Source: Enoplosus armatus
Lineage: Eukaryota > Chordata > Actinopteri > Centrarchiformes > Enoplosidae
Assembly (NCBI RefSeq): GCF_043641665.1
Contig: NC_092200.1
Span: 8,377,694 to 8,441,693 of the forward strand
Direction of reading: 5' to 3'
Length of the DNA stretch: 64,000 nucleotides
Both the position numbers and the translations under genes were made by a program. Shown piece after piece: positions 1 to 14,162 of this stretch. Position 1 is the first letter of the stretch. Each line of letters opens with the position of its first letter. Below the pieces are notes generated by a model. It searched no databases. It had not been told where the DNA came from and saw only the letters and a program-made list of their open reading frames with translations.

Positions 1-2476
1 TTATCAACTGTACATCATAGTACCTATCCAGTTCTATTGACGCTAGACTGCATGACTCAATATATTTCCTTTATATCAACATTTTATTTAAAGGTTGCAT
101 TGACTATTATCTTTAAGAGCCAAAGTTGTGTCAGTTGTGAGATGTGTTGTATACTCCTCTATGGCTTTATGATATGGGACTTTGACATGGTGTAATAATA
201 TATCCTGTTCCTACAAATCATGTCTATTCTACCTGTTTGGCTCATACACAGTACTTCCATATGCAGCATATCAACCCAGTTTTTGGGATGAGTTGTCACT
301 GTTGTTTTTGTTTTCTCTCACAGTTATGGCAGCCCGGAAAAATGACTGAAAGTCACAACCATGAACAAAGAAAAATTGTGATTGTTTGATTACAATCATA
401 GAAGCTGTAGCTTCGACCTGTTGTATGTGGTAGCAAATATGACGAAACCAAAGAATCTCGCGCATTGTCAATCACTTATACTCGTTTTATCAACAAGATG
501 TCAGTCGTTGGACCTTCATCAAGTAAAACTCGGGTAAAAAAAATCACCTCATCAAAGTCTGATGACGGAAACACTGTTACTAGAGCGAGTACAAATGATT
601 GACAGCGTGCATTAATGCTTTTTTTCTTCACTGTCAAGATTTTTCGATCCTATGCACCATGACTTTATGGTGTGAAATAACTTTTTTGTAATTACAACAC
701 GTCTGGTAATGTATTTAAAGCATTTAAATAAGGATGGTGTCATATATTGTACAATATCATAGCCTAATTAATAACAGGTTATTGTATTGAGAAAAAAATT
801 ATAGGTTAGTTTGTATGATTGTTTAATTGCTTTTTCTGTTTTAGGAAAAGGGAATGAACCTGATTACCAAGCTACTTAAAGCCCATGAGGCCTTTTTATA
901 TAGGCTAATGGAATGCTCTGTGGTATCCACTTAGTACTTTGCTCACATTAGGAGTGCTTATTTGCAGTAACACCTACAGTCAGATAGCCACAGGGCTATT
1001 GTCAGGGAGTCGGTGGTTACTAAGGATCTGTCCGAATTACTGACTCGAATCCAATAAAGAGCAGGTTGTTTACCTCAATACCATTTTATTGTATTATAAT
1101 GCATCCCTTTCGGTGTCAGAACCATATTCTGTCTAGATGCTCATGTTAGATAGTAAAAACTGGTTTCTCTTATCCTTTTTAATGTCCAGTTTCAAAATTC
1201 GTCCCTTGCGCCATTATCATAACATGAGATTCTGAGTGTCTGCATAGAGAATATGTCCAGGGTTTGTCACCCTCCTAATTGGCCAAATCAACGTGCGCTA
1301 CATGCCTGTGGATATGCTGTATTAGCCTAATCAGGTCTCTAGAGGCTAGACCCCCAGAATAAGACCCTTCTCAAGTAGTTAATAAGGTACTTGGTCGAGA
1401 TCAGGTTGTGGCACTATAGCATGTCAACAATATAACTTTGGAGAGAAGGGTGGTGAACACCGTATGCCTTTCAGAAAGGATTAGGGATTTATGTGTGAAT
1501 GCTAAGGAAGTAATATATGCAAGTGTATTCAGCTCTGCTGAAGCTTTTTTTTGTGCAGAAGCCATAGCTGAGCCTTGAAAAAGACCATTACATTAGAAAT
1601 GTACACTCAAGGCTGTAGCAAGGGCCCTGGACAATAACTGTACAGGAACGCTCTTCCGCTATTCACAAGAAGAGCTCGTGCACTGAATCACTATTTACCC
1701 TGAACCTAATGCAAACGGTAGCCCATAAAACAAAGCAACAGAATGCAATAAATGATGTGTTTTCAGCTAAGCACAAATGGATGTCGACATAAATGTTCTT
1801 CCTTTCACCCTCTCCTTAGCACAGGGTGATGTGGAAGGGCATAATGATGGCACCCTTCTTTAATGCTTAAGAAGCTAGTCGCTAATGCTGACTAGTATCC
1901 CCCTCACTGAAAAAACCTCCTAATAAAATGACATGAACGCTTCTTTTCAGCTGCAGTAGCCTGAATAACTCTAAATGGCTTACAGTTTTTTGACTCTGAA
2001 GCTAAATCAGCGTATGTCAAACTAAATTGCAAAACTCACTAAATGGTGAGAGCATATTCCAGAAAGCCTTGGATACTATTGTAACTAATGGTTGTCAAGT
2101 GTGTACACACTGGGATGACAGAATTCAGCACCATGGACAGTGATTTATGCTGCATCTGTGCAAAAGGCCACGGACAAATCAAGAGCATCACTGCAGGAGG
2201 GAACACTTAAGTACCCTGCTTCTTTGTCCACCCTTTCTGGCCTTTACAATCTTTAGGGTACCAATCTCCTACCTATCTTTATCTCCAAGACGGCATTGTT
2301 TTAGTGAACAATTTCGCAGCTGCCTCGGCTTAGAAAATAAAAACTACACTTAACCTGTTGGTTCACAGTTTCCAAACACAAAATTGTATTCTTTCTTACA
2401 TTTTCATGTAGGAGTTTCATAACTGTAAGATTTGAGAATCGTAAAATTATAACTCTTAAGTTTCATTATATCTAAC

Positions 2477-2480
<4 letters not shown>

Positions 2481-2531
<51 letters not shown>
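2481..2531. repeat. (AT)n microsatellite
   Basis: About 25 uninterrupted AT units. Confidence 0.98.
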
Positions 2532-2534
<3 letters not shown>

Positions 2535-3850
2535 GCATATGGATTTTGAGTGGAGTTGTGATCATATCATGTAATTGCTTTACAAAAATACTTTGTCCAA
2601 ATGAATGATTCTAAGCAAACTGTGATGAAATACAGACATGAGTTACGAGAGATTTTGTCTGAAGAATTGTGTCCAATATTGTGCATAACAATAGACAGGA
2701 CATCAATTTGAATATGTTATATATTTTAATGTCTGCTAATATTCTAATAAATATCATGATAGTAATTTGAACTATATCACCCCGCCCTAGTTCAAAGGAT
2801 TTCACTTGGGCTAATCTCAATTCTTATGGAGGTAATGAGTAAAGTCCCATGGAGTCTCTCTAGCATATGTGACAATATGTTACATGCTTGAAAGATTAAG
2901 ACGACATGTTTCTAATGCTCATGAGTCTATGTAAATACTTGGCTTAAGCTCAGGACTGTTAAGGTCAGGGTTGTTCTGATACGTAATTAAGTCCTTTTCT
3001 AGTATATTGGTGGCTTTACACACATCCAGTTTCAGTCTCTCACACTCATCTTATGTATGCCCAGTTCAGCAATGATGTCCACTGTGCAGTAACTCTGCTC
3101 CATGACATAGGCAGCCCCTGGCTCAGAATGGCCCTATGTCACTGCTGCCCCGCCCGCTGGCTTGTGCCTTTCCCTGCCATATGCAGCTGTCGCACACGCC
3201 TCCTAGCAACAGCTAGTCTCGGCCCCAGCTGCTTTATAAAAACCCCAGCAGAGGCAGACAGACACATACATGCATAAACATGCTGGTTTTCTGGTATACA
3301 CCCTCCTTTTTAACACTGTATTAACACCCATATATATAATATCACAGGTCTGTCTTCACATATGTGGCAGGTGAATGTGAACGGCTGACACAAGGAACCT
3401 CACACTGCTCTGCTGTGATCCAAATGCCTCTATAGTAATTTAACTCTGCAGACCCAAACCTTTTATTTACTTGAATCCCACACATGGTCAGCCAGTCTGC
3501 TCATGTGATTGTGTGGTGGGTTGGGATATGGGGCATGCTATTCATGGTGTTGATAACTGACAGATTTGTGTGCCACAGCAGTTATTCCCGGGATGTATTT
3601 CCTGTGTGCTCACATTTCATATTTTTTCATTCTGCTGTCTCACATTGACAAAATGCAGTAGATTCTGATAGCATCAATATTCCGTGCTCCAGTAACGAAC
3701 GAGGAAAAATGAGCTGCTGGGAGCCAAGGGGGGCCTTGCGGTTTAGTGGGACAGAAACAGCAGGAACAACAGGAGCACAACGAAACAACAAACTGCTACA
3801 TTCCAAAACTTTTTTTTGGATCATCTATTTAATATAAAGATGCTTCTCAG

Positions 3851-3913
3851 TATAATAATATACTACTACTACTATTACTACTACTAATAATAGTAATGAT
3901 AATAATAATGATA
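3851..3913. repeat. imperfect (TAC/TAA)n tract
   Basis: Interrupted trinucleotide repeat of TAC, TAA and TAG units. Confidence 0.85.
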
Positions 3914-5330
3914 TAAAAAAGAAATCTGACACTTTGAAGTCTTTGTCCGTTAACTGTTTAATACTTTGACCTTGCAGAAGTAGCTTACCATTGCCATGCA
4001 GCTTCTGGTTTTTTTCTATCACAAAAAATAGCCAGTGCACTTCTGTCACATTACCAATTTTATCACGAAAGATGTTTAAGCACAAAGAGGCCAAATAATT
4101 ATGCTCCGATGACAACCTCAGAAATTTGGTATTTGCCTACAAAAAAAGAGCAAAATTATTTTTGTTTCAATTACTGAAAACCTCATTTGGCTGATTACTG
4201 GCATAGAATGAGTCAATACTGAAAGCACACTTGGCTTCAATACCTGTCACGATGTCGCTGAGTAATCTGGAAGACGTGCAACTCTGAAGTGACAGTGTGG
4301 AATTGCATTTAATGAGCATTGAGCCTAAGTGGTCTGGTTGATGTATTATTTATGTAAAACAATAATTTAGCCTGTTGTCGGTCATTGCAAAGATGGATAA
4401 CAACCATATCAAAATGTCATCAAAGTCCCTGTGGCTTTAGTCAGGTGTCCATTCAACTCTGGACAAACAGATCAATCATTGGCAACAAAATATGACATGC
4501 TGAGGACAAGCAGGAGACAGGGGTCAAAGTGAACACTGCAGGGTCAGCAGCACTGCTACTGTAGATTTAGACTCCACCACTCTCAACAGTATTTCACTTT
4601 TTAAAAATGACTTCACAAATTGTTTTTTGAATTTATGTGATCAGTTTTTTTTTTGTCCAAATCAGTATTTTATTACTTAACTAACTAGTTGCATATGTGC
4701 ATATAAAGAGCATATACTTAACTTGTGTGAAGGCTACAGCTCAGATATATATATATGAGAATTCAGAGGAATCTTTAGGTAACTGATACACTGTCTTATG
4801 TTGCTTTCTAAGCTTTTCTCCCTGATTAATGTTTGTCCCTACTCTGATATCACCTCATCCTCCTTCCATTAAGATTGGCCTTGTCCAAGCCACAAAGAAA
4901 GGATAGCTGTTGTCACTGAAACTTCTTTGCAAATTGATCATCAAAAGCGTTTACATATTTGGCACTGAAGTGATCCTGATTGAGTCATCTGCAGCCTTCA
5001 TATACTCACAGCAAGCCAGTGTTGCTGACCTGTGGCTGGCAGCTGAATACAGGAGCTCAGAAGAAATGGCAAGTTTATGTACCGTTTTCCAGACAATGCT
5101 TATACAGGCTAGTGCCAGTAAACTGGCCACACTTACTGTGCTCTTGACATGTTGTAAGGCATACATTTGCATTTCTATTACTTTTATCTGGGGTACAGAA
5201 AAATATTACAGGTCACATGCTTTAATAAATGGCAAGCAATGATGCAACAGTGCAAGGGGGCCTTTGGATGGGCATAAAAAATGTCACACTGGTTTACAAA
5301 AATACTGAAAATGTGTTTATGAAACAGACT

Positions 5331-5356
5331 TCTTTCTTTCTTTCTTTCTTTTTTTC
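5331..5356. repeat. (TTTC)n tract
   Basis: Short pyrimidine tetranucleotide repeat ending in a T run. Confidence 0.85.
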
Positions 5357-8300
5357 ATGCCTTGAATTTTATAACTCACCTCACCAATGTGCAAACATGG
5401 ACACATAATGTAGCACTCATAGTCTTTTTCTTTCTATGTCAATCATGTGGCACAGATTGCAGCTTTGTCATTCTTCTCTGCAGAATGATGACCACTGAAA
5501 TCCACAGTAATAATGATTCTTCCACCGTGCTGTCACCACACAAACACTAGTCATGTATCCTGTGGAGTGTGATGCTAGTAATCAACCAACCAGTGGGTCA
5601 GATAGACACCAATCAGCCATGGACTCCGTCTCACCCAGCATGACTGCCCATATCAGAGATGGCCGGTACCACCCACAGGGTGCCATCTGCTCTACATTTG
5701 CCTTTACCGTCTATCTGCTCGTTTGGTGCACACTCGGGGGACTTTCTGAGGAGTCAGGGCTGCAGTTGGATTATGACGTTCTGTGTCTTTGGTGTGGGGG
5801 AATATTTTTGTGTTGTTTATACTGACCTAAAGAGGTTATAGAATTATTTATTTTCTTAAAACTAACTTGCAATATGCTGTTCACCCTACTTATTCAAGGA
5901 ATGATCATTTCACGTCATGTCATTGCTATAAAATAGCACCGTGTAGTAATGGACATGGTCAAAACTCTACTGGAATAAGGCTAACATTATTCTGGATTTT
6001 TCTTATTATTAACAAATCAAAACCAACAATATGTTAGTCGGTTTCTCAGTACTTTCCAACTTCCTTAACCTGTTTGTGGCACTCAGTCACAATCCCATTT
6101 GTTCCTACTGAAAACTCAAATCTTCAGGTCACAAAAAACGGTCACAACTATATTGTTTTATTTAAAATAGTCTCAGTAATGCCCTATAACAGCTGGGCAC
6201 TGTAGTGTAAAGCAAACATTACTTCAACAGGCGAAAATATTGCATTTATTGGGGACTACTTTCATCCGCGGATTAATACTCATTTGGTGCTCTATAGTTA
6301 GTAATTAGGGCAGCAGAACATTGTATGTGGGGTTGGCTGGTTGTGGTAATGAGGGAACATGTCACCCAGTGTGGATTGTTAGTGTGTTTTTGGACAACAA
6401 TGAGGGTTTATGGCAAAGACAAATCATATCAGGCTTTGGCTACACAGACAATACTTCACTGTTGGTTTTGGCCATTTCATGGATTGACAATAAGACAGTC
6501 ATAGAATGTCGCCAGACTTATACTTTGATCTCAGTGAATATGAATCCACACTAAAACAGTAAAGCCTTTGGTCAAAGTCTTATCTCACCTGTTTGGTGAG
6601 TGAGTCTTGGATGTATATTAACAAAACAAGTTTGAAGAGGAAAGAGATGTCCTGTCTTTGTACTAGGCACTTTTCAGAAGTGCTCTTCCCTATTCGGTCT
6701 TTTAGTTTTTTTTGCCACTTAGTTTGGCAGCCTGATTGATTCTGTTGTGGCCTGGTATTGACATCATTTACCTTATGAAATTTCAAACATCCGCACTCTC
6801 TTTTTAAATGTCCCATCTCTAAAGAGCTCAAACCAGAGTCAGTTATGAAGCTCAATCAAACTTCAAAGACTGCGCCGACTAACTGAGTTCACCTGGAGAG
6901 GAAAAAAACAGGCTTTGGATCCAGAATCAAAGTTAATAGTTTTCTTCTTTCCATATTGCACACTCCAGGGGTCCAACTCATTAAGATGCAGCCTAGCTTG
7001 TGAAAAAATATTTCAAACCACAGTAGAAGTTAGAATATTTCATAGTACAGCCTGTAAATCACTTCAGATGAGGCACGTGTTTGTGTGTGTATGTGTTTTT
7101 GTTTGCGTTCCTGCGCTCGAGGAAGATCAGTGTAAATGTTGTAACTGCAGCTTCGACAGAACATACATTACAGTGACATTCATTCTCATCATTGTCAGTC
7201 CGGCTGAGGATTATGTTGTGTAAACCAGATCCAATCAGCATGCAGAAACAATAGTAACATTGTCTGCCGTACTCCATTGTGCTGAAGATTATATTATTCC
7301 TCGCCAAACCTACAGCAGCACAGGAATACCTCAGAGTCTGCTAGCGGCCTTGACACGGGAACCCTTAGATCCATCATGCCATATCTTTGTCTTACGGTGC
7401 TTTGTTACATTTTAGGGGCCTGCTCTCGGGTGAAGATAAATGCTGTAAACACTGCTTTATGAATGAATAAATTCCCCCTGCGCCGACACTGCTCCATGGC
7501 CCACCGTTAATAAACTGATTCATGGCGTAATCCACTCTCTCAAGCGTTCACAGCCCCTTTTTATACCCCCTATTTATGTTTGCTGTTATTTCAGAGAGTC
7601 AGCTGAAAGGAACCACAAGAGGTGGAAGATAAATCACATTTCCCTGCTTTAATTTATGGAGGTGAGCGGGTGTTATATGAGCAAATTCTATACCACAAAA
7701 CACCACTGGTGAGGAGCAGTGGAGGGAAACCTGAAAAGGGAAGTCCAAGTCAGACACAGCATCTTTCTCAATAACCTGCAAGCAGGAAAAGCGAGTGAGT
7801 TCATTACAAACCTCATTGTCCGTAACCATGACAGAAAAGAAAAGTTGGTTCAAAAGCAACAATATATTGCACTTCAGCCCCTAGAAAGAGCACGTCTTTC
7901 ATCATTGTTATCCACAGTCATGAAAAATTGAAGGCCTTTTTTCATGGAAGTGAAATCATTTTGCAGAAATGCTGACAGAAGCATCATCATTTTTAGAGCT
8001 AGTTCCTGGGGAAATATTTATGGCTTTAACAAATTTGTCAGAACAAATGATCGTTCTGTTAAACCTCTTACTTTGGGCAAATGTATTATATCAGTTACAT
8101 TTCTCATTCTATAGTGGATGGGTAAAATACCGTTTCTGACAAGATTAATCATGTTTGACAAGAGGAGCTTATTTTGACATGACTTTGCTGTTTGGACCCA
8201 AGTTTAAAGAGCACAACAACATTTAGTAAAGAACAGGATGATCTGCTCGCTGAGTACTGATTCCACTGGAAACCAATGTCAACATGCAAACACACAAGGC

Positions 8301-11300
8301 TGGGATTTGAGAAAATATCCTTACTGAGAAGTACAATACTGTACAAAGTACTAAAGTGCACCACAATGCCTCCTGTGGGGACTTTTTTTTAATTAGTATT
8401 TGTGAAACCACTGTATTTATACATCCAACACTTTCCACATACACTCAAAATATAAACTGGTCTTTGAGGGTGAGTGACACAGGTGAGTGCAAGCTGAGCG
8501 GCTCCTGCTCAGAGAGTGATTTGATATGCAAATAATGTTGACCCATGGTCCAGGTCTGACAGAGTGGCCATCTGTTAGCAAGCCACAGAGTGGCTGGTGT
8601 ACGAGACCTCCAACAGTAATCCCTCTTCCTTTCAGCCCTCTAAAAATAACCTACCCTCCATGTGTGTTGTTCTGTTAATGCAGCAATAATAATACAAATG
8701 TGTTTTGCATTTTTTGTAGTTTATGTTTTCCGTACATGTGACGTACTGTTCGTAATATATATCAACACATGTCCAGAGAGGGCACTTTCAAAATAATACA
8801 CGTATTGATTAGGGTACAGATTCTACACTGCCATGTAGATGCACTACAGTATTTGGCCCTGAACTGAATTGGATATTGAATTTTTTGAATGGTGGCAGTT
8901 GAATTCAGGGCACATTACTACTGTATGTGCGTTGTTTACATGTCTAACCGAAGAAAAGGGAATAAAAACATTTTATACACTCAACCCTTGGTGACAGTGG
9001 CAGAGAACAATATCCGTGGCCAACAGCAATAAATAATTCATTATTGTCATTACTGCCACAATCACCTCTGGTCTTATCATGAAACCTGAAACACAGTGAA
9101 CACACTAAAAAATGCATGCCGAACATTCCCACAAATAGCAGGATGATTGTTTTTTTTCGTGAAAACAATGGGAACCGGCCTTGAAGTCTGTCGAACCACT
9201 GTGCTTTTGCATTTATATATGAAATGCACTTGGATGTGCAGAATACACCTGAGATATGATCTGTCTGTTTGAAAAGGAGAGGCTGCAGCTGCAAAAGAAG
9301 AATCTATACCACTAAATTTGGGCAAATGTAAACACACATTGTACAGAAAGTTAATTGGCTAATCACTTTCAATGAGTAACTGCGTGAAGAGTTACAGTAC
9401 AGCATTTAGTTGCAATCATAAAAACCGGGAACATGAAGAACAATAATTACGCCACAGACCAACGTCAGGTCAGCTGCATGGATATTGATTACAGACTGGA
9501 AGCTGCACAGCTGAACACAATCAGGCTAATTAGCTATTCCATTACAGCCGCTGATTGGCTGTGTCTTCAGGACTCAAGCAGGGTGCCAACATGGTTGAAA
9601 TGAGGACTTAACCATGTCTGACCATCTACTGTAGCCAACAACAAATTCTGCTCAGAAGAGGGGATTAAAGTATTGGGCGAGCTTTGTTCAAATGAACCCA
9701 CAGAGCTGCTACAGGCCAAAACATTTCAAAAGCCATCATTATTGAATTTAACCTAACATTATATTTGAAATAACCAAGTAAAAACTGGCATCTGCACAGT
9801 AGTTTATGTGTTGGGTATAGACTGGGGAGCACATGATATTTCTGAGAGGTCATAACCAGAAGAAATGGAAACCTGACTGAATGAACTTTTAGGTTTTAGT
9901 CCATTAACTGGCATTTACTCCTCTTTCTTTAAGTCTGTAAAACTGTTACAGAGACACAAATCACTGTTTAGCATATAGAAAGCAATATGTTTGTACTTGA
10001 GGTTATGAGGTTATTGGTCTTATGGTATGAAAATCAGAGAGTTATGTTTTGTAGTGGGTGTGAAATGCACAGCTGAAGTGGAAGCACAGTGAATGCTCTC
10101 TCCACCAGATCTGTCTGAAGCACACAGTAGCTTGATATGAGAGCTGAGTTCCCAAGTTAAAAAAAAAAGAAAAAAAGAAAATTAAATGTTTTCCGTCTAC
10201 TCTGCTACCAAAGAAAAACCTTATGCCCCTCATTTTCCGCATTGTGAAAGGCAGAAATAATGATTTCCTATTTGGTATGCATTTTTCTGCCTCTCTCTGG
10301 TGGAATGTTGATTCTTGGGGAGCAGAAAGGCAGTGCGGTGCCCGTGCCTTATTAAAAGTCAGCTCTGTGTTCGGTATCTTATCAAATACAGAGACAAAAA
10401 TTATGAAAACAACCCACTATGTTAGATTGTCTGGCTGAATTGTAAATATCAGGTAAATAATTAGCTTTTCCTGTCGCTGTTTCCCTCTTTTGTAATGTAA
10501 AGTGGTTTAGCACCTCTGAGAGAAGGGCACTGCGTTGCTTCTGTAAACATCATTTCCTCCATTGCTCACGTCCCCGGGACATCCAGTATCTCAGCGGCAT
10601 AAAAAGTAAACCGCATCTTTAATAAACCCAATTATGGGGAAAGTTCGATCAGCTGATCTTGGCCTTGTTGAATAAGCTATGCATCTCATTCCCATAGAGG
10701 GAAATACTGTATATACTGCAGAAACTATAAAGCAGCTACGTGCCTCTACCTTGTTGCCTGAGGATAATTACAATCTAACTTCATCATTTACACTTTAATT
10801 AACACTTGGAAGTCTTGACAAATTAATTCTTAAATGAATCACTGATGATCAAATAAAAACATGCAAGAAGTAAGTGGAAAACATTATACACATTTGTAAC
10901 TGACTTGTACATTCGTGGAAGTGAAGTAAAAATCTACATTGATTTATAATTCAGTAAGAAACCAGTCATTTTTCTGATTTATAATTGAAGAACTGTACAT
11001 CTTGTACATGAATATCTAATGTTATATATACAGATAGTATTTGCATATGTCATTAAACAAAGCTTAAATGCTGTTAGACATATACATACATACATGCATA
11101 TGATATTTATAAATATGGATTGTTCCTCTGCTCCTCTTCTGAATGTGGATTTATTTGCCAGGGAAGACATATTGACAGTAATTCATTTAAAGTACCAGTG
11201 GTTTATTCATCATAAACACAGTTTTGTTTACGTTTGTTACTCACCAGAACACCTTTTTGGCATCAAGGTCTAACAAACTGGCTGACTGCATTTTGAGCCT

Positions 11301-14142
11301 CAAAATATTAACTTGACCTCTTTTTGACCCCGGCATTATTTACATTGGTTTGAGATTTTATTGTGTTGACTTATTTGAGACCCAGTTACTTGAAAGTTTA
11401 AGGTACATAGTAACTTTCTACAATAAACTATAATCTGTTAACTATAATCTGTGCTACGAGCAAGTAAATGTGCTTTTGTTTTCTGTAAATGTTCTCACAG
11501 AGTGTGTGCACTTGCTAATAAACCTACTAATCAAAATGGCTGTACAAAAACCTTTGCAGTGCCATTACTTTAAAAAAGACAACAACAAACAAACTCAACT
11601 GTGTATTTTTATGTCACAAAGTGTCTTAAAAAGCACAGTATCTGATTTTGAATGAGCCTTTCTAAACCTCTAAATTTGGTCCATACAAAAGTGAATACAA
11701 GGGAGTATTCATGCAGTACTGGTTTACAGATATAAAAATACCAAAATACATAAATGGAAAGTGATAGGAAGAATTACCATGGTGCTAACACCATTGGACA
11801 TGCCAAGATTATTATTGCAAGTGTTACTTGGCCGACTGAATCACTCTCCGCCTACTATTGAGCTACAGTTGTATGATGAGGCAGAGTTGGCCATGTGGAA
11901 AATTGTTTACATTTATCAGATTAGCATTGAATCTCATTGTAATACCTTAAATAATGGACTGACGTTTGTTTACTTTGCTTCTCAATTATTTAAAAAATGA
12001 CACATTAAGAAAACCTTTAACATTTGACCAGTGGACACTTTGTATTCACGTCCATGTGGCCTTCCAACAGAATATTGACTTGGTAACTTTTTCATGAGTT
12101 GCTGCAGGTTTTTTATTTTATTTGGTATTTTCCAATGCTTTTGATACGCTGACGACATTCTTCTGGATAAATGGTATTTTCATGGATTTTATGATTACAC
12201 ATACTAGTGTTTATGGATGTCAGGATCGCTTTTATTAGCATTAATCTATCTACAAGTATGTTACGGTTTGCCTTTCTAAACATAAAGATATTCCCTGTCT
12301 CCCTTATCCTGTTCTGCTCAGCATGCTCAGTTGTCTAACATCCACACACTGGAACACATTTTTTGTTGTTGTTTTATAAGCCTGGCTGTATTTCTGTTCT
12401 TTTCTACAGATTTTTCTTCTGTGTAAATAAATAATGCAGAGACACTTCCATTAGATTTAATACTATTTTATTTTTTGATATTATTTTACCCCCTATTGCC
12501 ACTGTTTCATTCTTTATAAACCCATTTAATGCCTGTAAACATACATCACCTCCACAGAGTCTAGACTGCAATCATTTCATATATAGAGGTTGCTCATCAT
12601 GGTCAAAGGTTTTGCCCACAGCACTGATGACTTCTATTTTTGAATAGCACTGCATCTTTTAATGATTGTGATATCTGTGGAGGAAGTAAAACAATAGCAA
12701 AGCAAACAAAGTAAACAACAGCGGTGAAATGAATACTGAAATCTCCAACTGATTTGTCGCTGACATCGAAAGGATGCTACATACAGACTGCTGTTTTTTT
12801 TAATTTAATGTTTAAATATATAGTTCATAAATGTGATTTCTTTGTCCTACTATTGATAGACCAATCTATAGAAAAAAACAATGACTGTATGTCAGCACAG
12901 TACGGTTTCACTGGCTTAATGCCTTTTTATTCCAAAGACAAAGTCCATCATACTTTATAAGTATATAAAATTGTTATACTTTTAATGCCTCTAGGTAACA
13001 TTAAGTGTTTATAAGACCATACAATCTGAATTTGAATCACCAACATATTCACAGGATTAAAAAAGGCATTTTATAAAGTGGACATTTATTTGTAGATAGG
13101 GCTGTAATCTGTCTAACTGCAGTATGTGCTGCACCTACTGTATGCTCACAGTCAGTCGCTCTTTCCTCAAATCTGTGTTTACTGCTAGTACCCAACAAAC
13201 TCGAGGCCTGTTTGATGTCCTGTGAAATTAGTCGATCAATGTCACAGTCATCAACGACTTTCTAAACACACCCAGCTCTCACAGCAATATGAGTAGTGAC
13301 GTTGCACTAAGGATTTTCTGCCCGTGATCCGTATTTTCTTTGAAATGTCAGTGACAGGACTCATGCCATCTGTTACAGAACTGCCGTATATATCTAATAC
13401 TGTGCTTGAGTGCTTTGATGGATTCCGCCATAGATCCTAAAATCCCACCAAGTCTTATTAGAATGTATGACGGGGCCCATCTTGGCGTTTCTAGCAAGAA
13501 AGGCACAATCAAGCCACTGCATGTAAGTAACCTTGAAAATCACTATAATATATAATAATGTGACATTATTTTTCTAGTGTCACCCATATGACGCAAGGGG
13601 GTAAAAGTAGTATATAACAAAAGTGTATATCTGTTATTATTCATAACTTAAACAGAATATGTAAAAGTATAAAAAATATTAACATCATAAAAAAAGCTGT
13701 TAGAAATATGTCATAAAGACAGCAGTTAGTACTTATCGGTGTGAAAGGGTTTACTTCTAGACATATTCATAATCCATAATTACCTTCCATTTCAGTTTAT
13801 GTCATTGTATGCAGTGCTGTGGTTGTAAAATGAAGATGGCACTCTACAATCAAAAGTCTTTCTCCTCTGGTCATTATAATGGGATGCTTTCTGTGAAGGC
13901 CAGCCACTGAACACTCATCTCACCTGTCTTTTGTGGCCTCACTTCAGTTGGCCTTGCAGAAATGATGTCTCAGTAATTCATTTTTTTCTGAAAAGACTAC
14001 TCACAGGAGTTTAGCATCACTTTTTCATCAATGATTCACCGGTAGACTGATTTTCACATTTAAGACTCTCCTAGGGCAGTTGTGCTTATATGCTCCTTTT
14101 TTTTGTTTTATAACACCCACTAATCTTACAATTGTGTCCCAT

Positions 14143-14162
14143 TGTGTGTGTGTGTGTGTGTG
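14143..14162. repeat. (TG)n microsatellite
   Basis: Ten uninterrupted TG units. Confidence 0.95.

Larger units (their letters stand above)
1..13378. other. intergenic region, gene-poor
   Basis: No coding gene is supported. All open frames are short, start at random and lack known motifs. It contains an (AT)n microsatellite at 2481-2531, a TAA/TAC-type tract at 3851-3913 and a TTTC tract at 5331-5356. Stretches around 7430-7620 and 10550-10700 look like non-coding elements rich in homeodomain-like TAAT/ATTA sites. The rest is AT-rich sequence in which I see nothing. Confidence 0.7.

Noticed and set aside
1020..1070. GACTCGAATCC, similar to a tRNA T-loop
   Set aside because: No matching A box or cloverleaf can be built around it.
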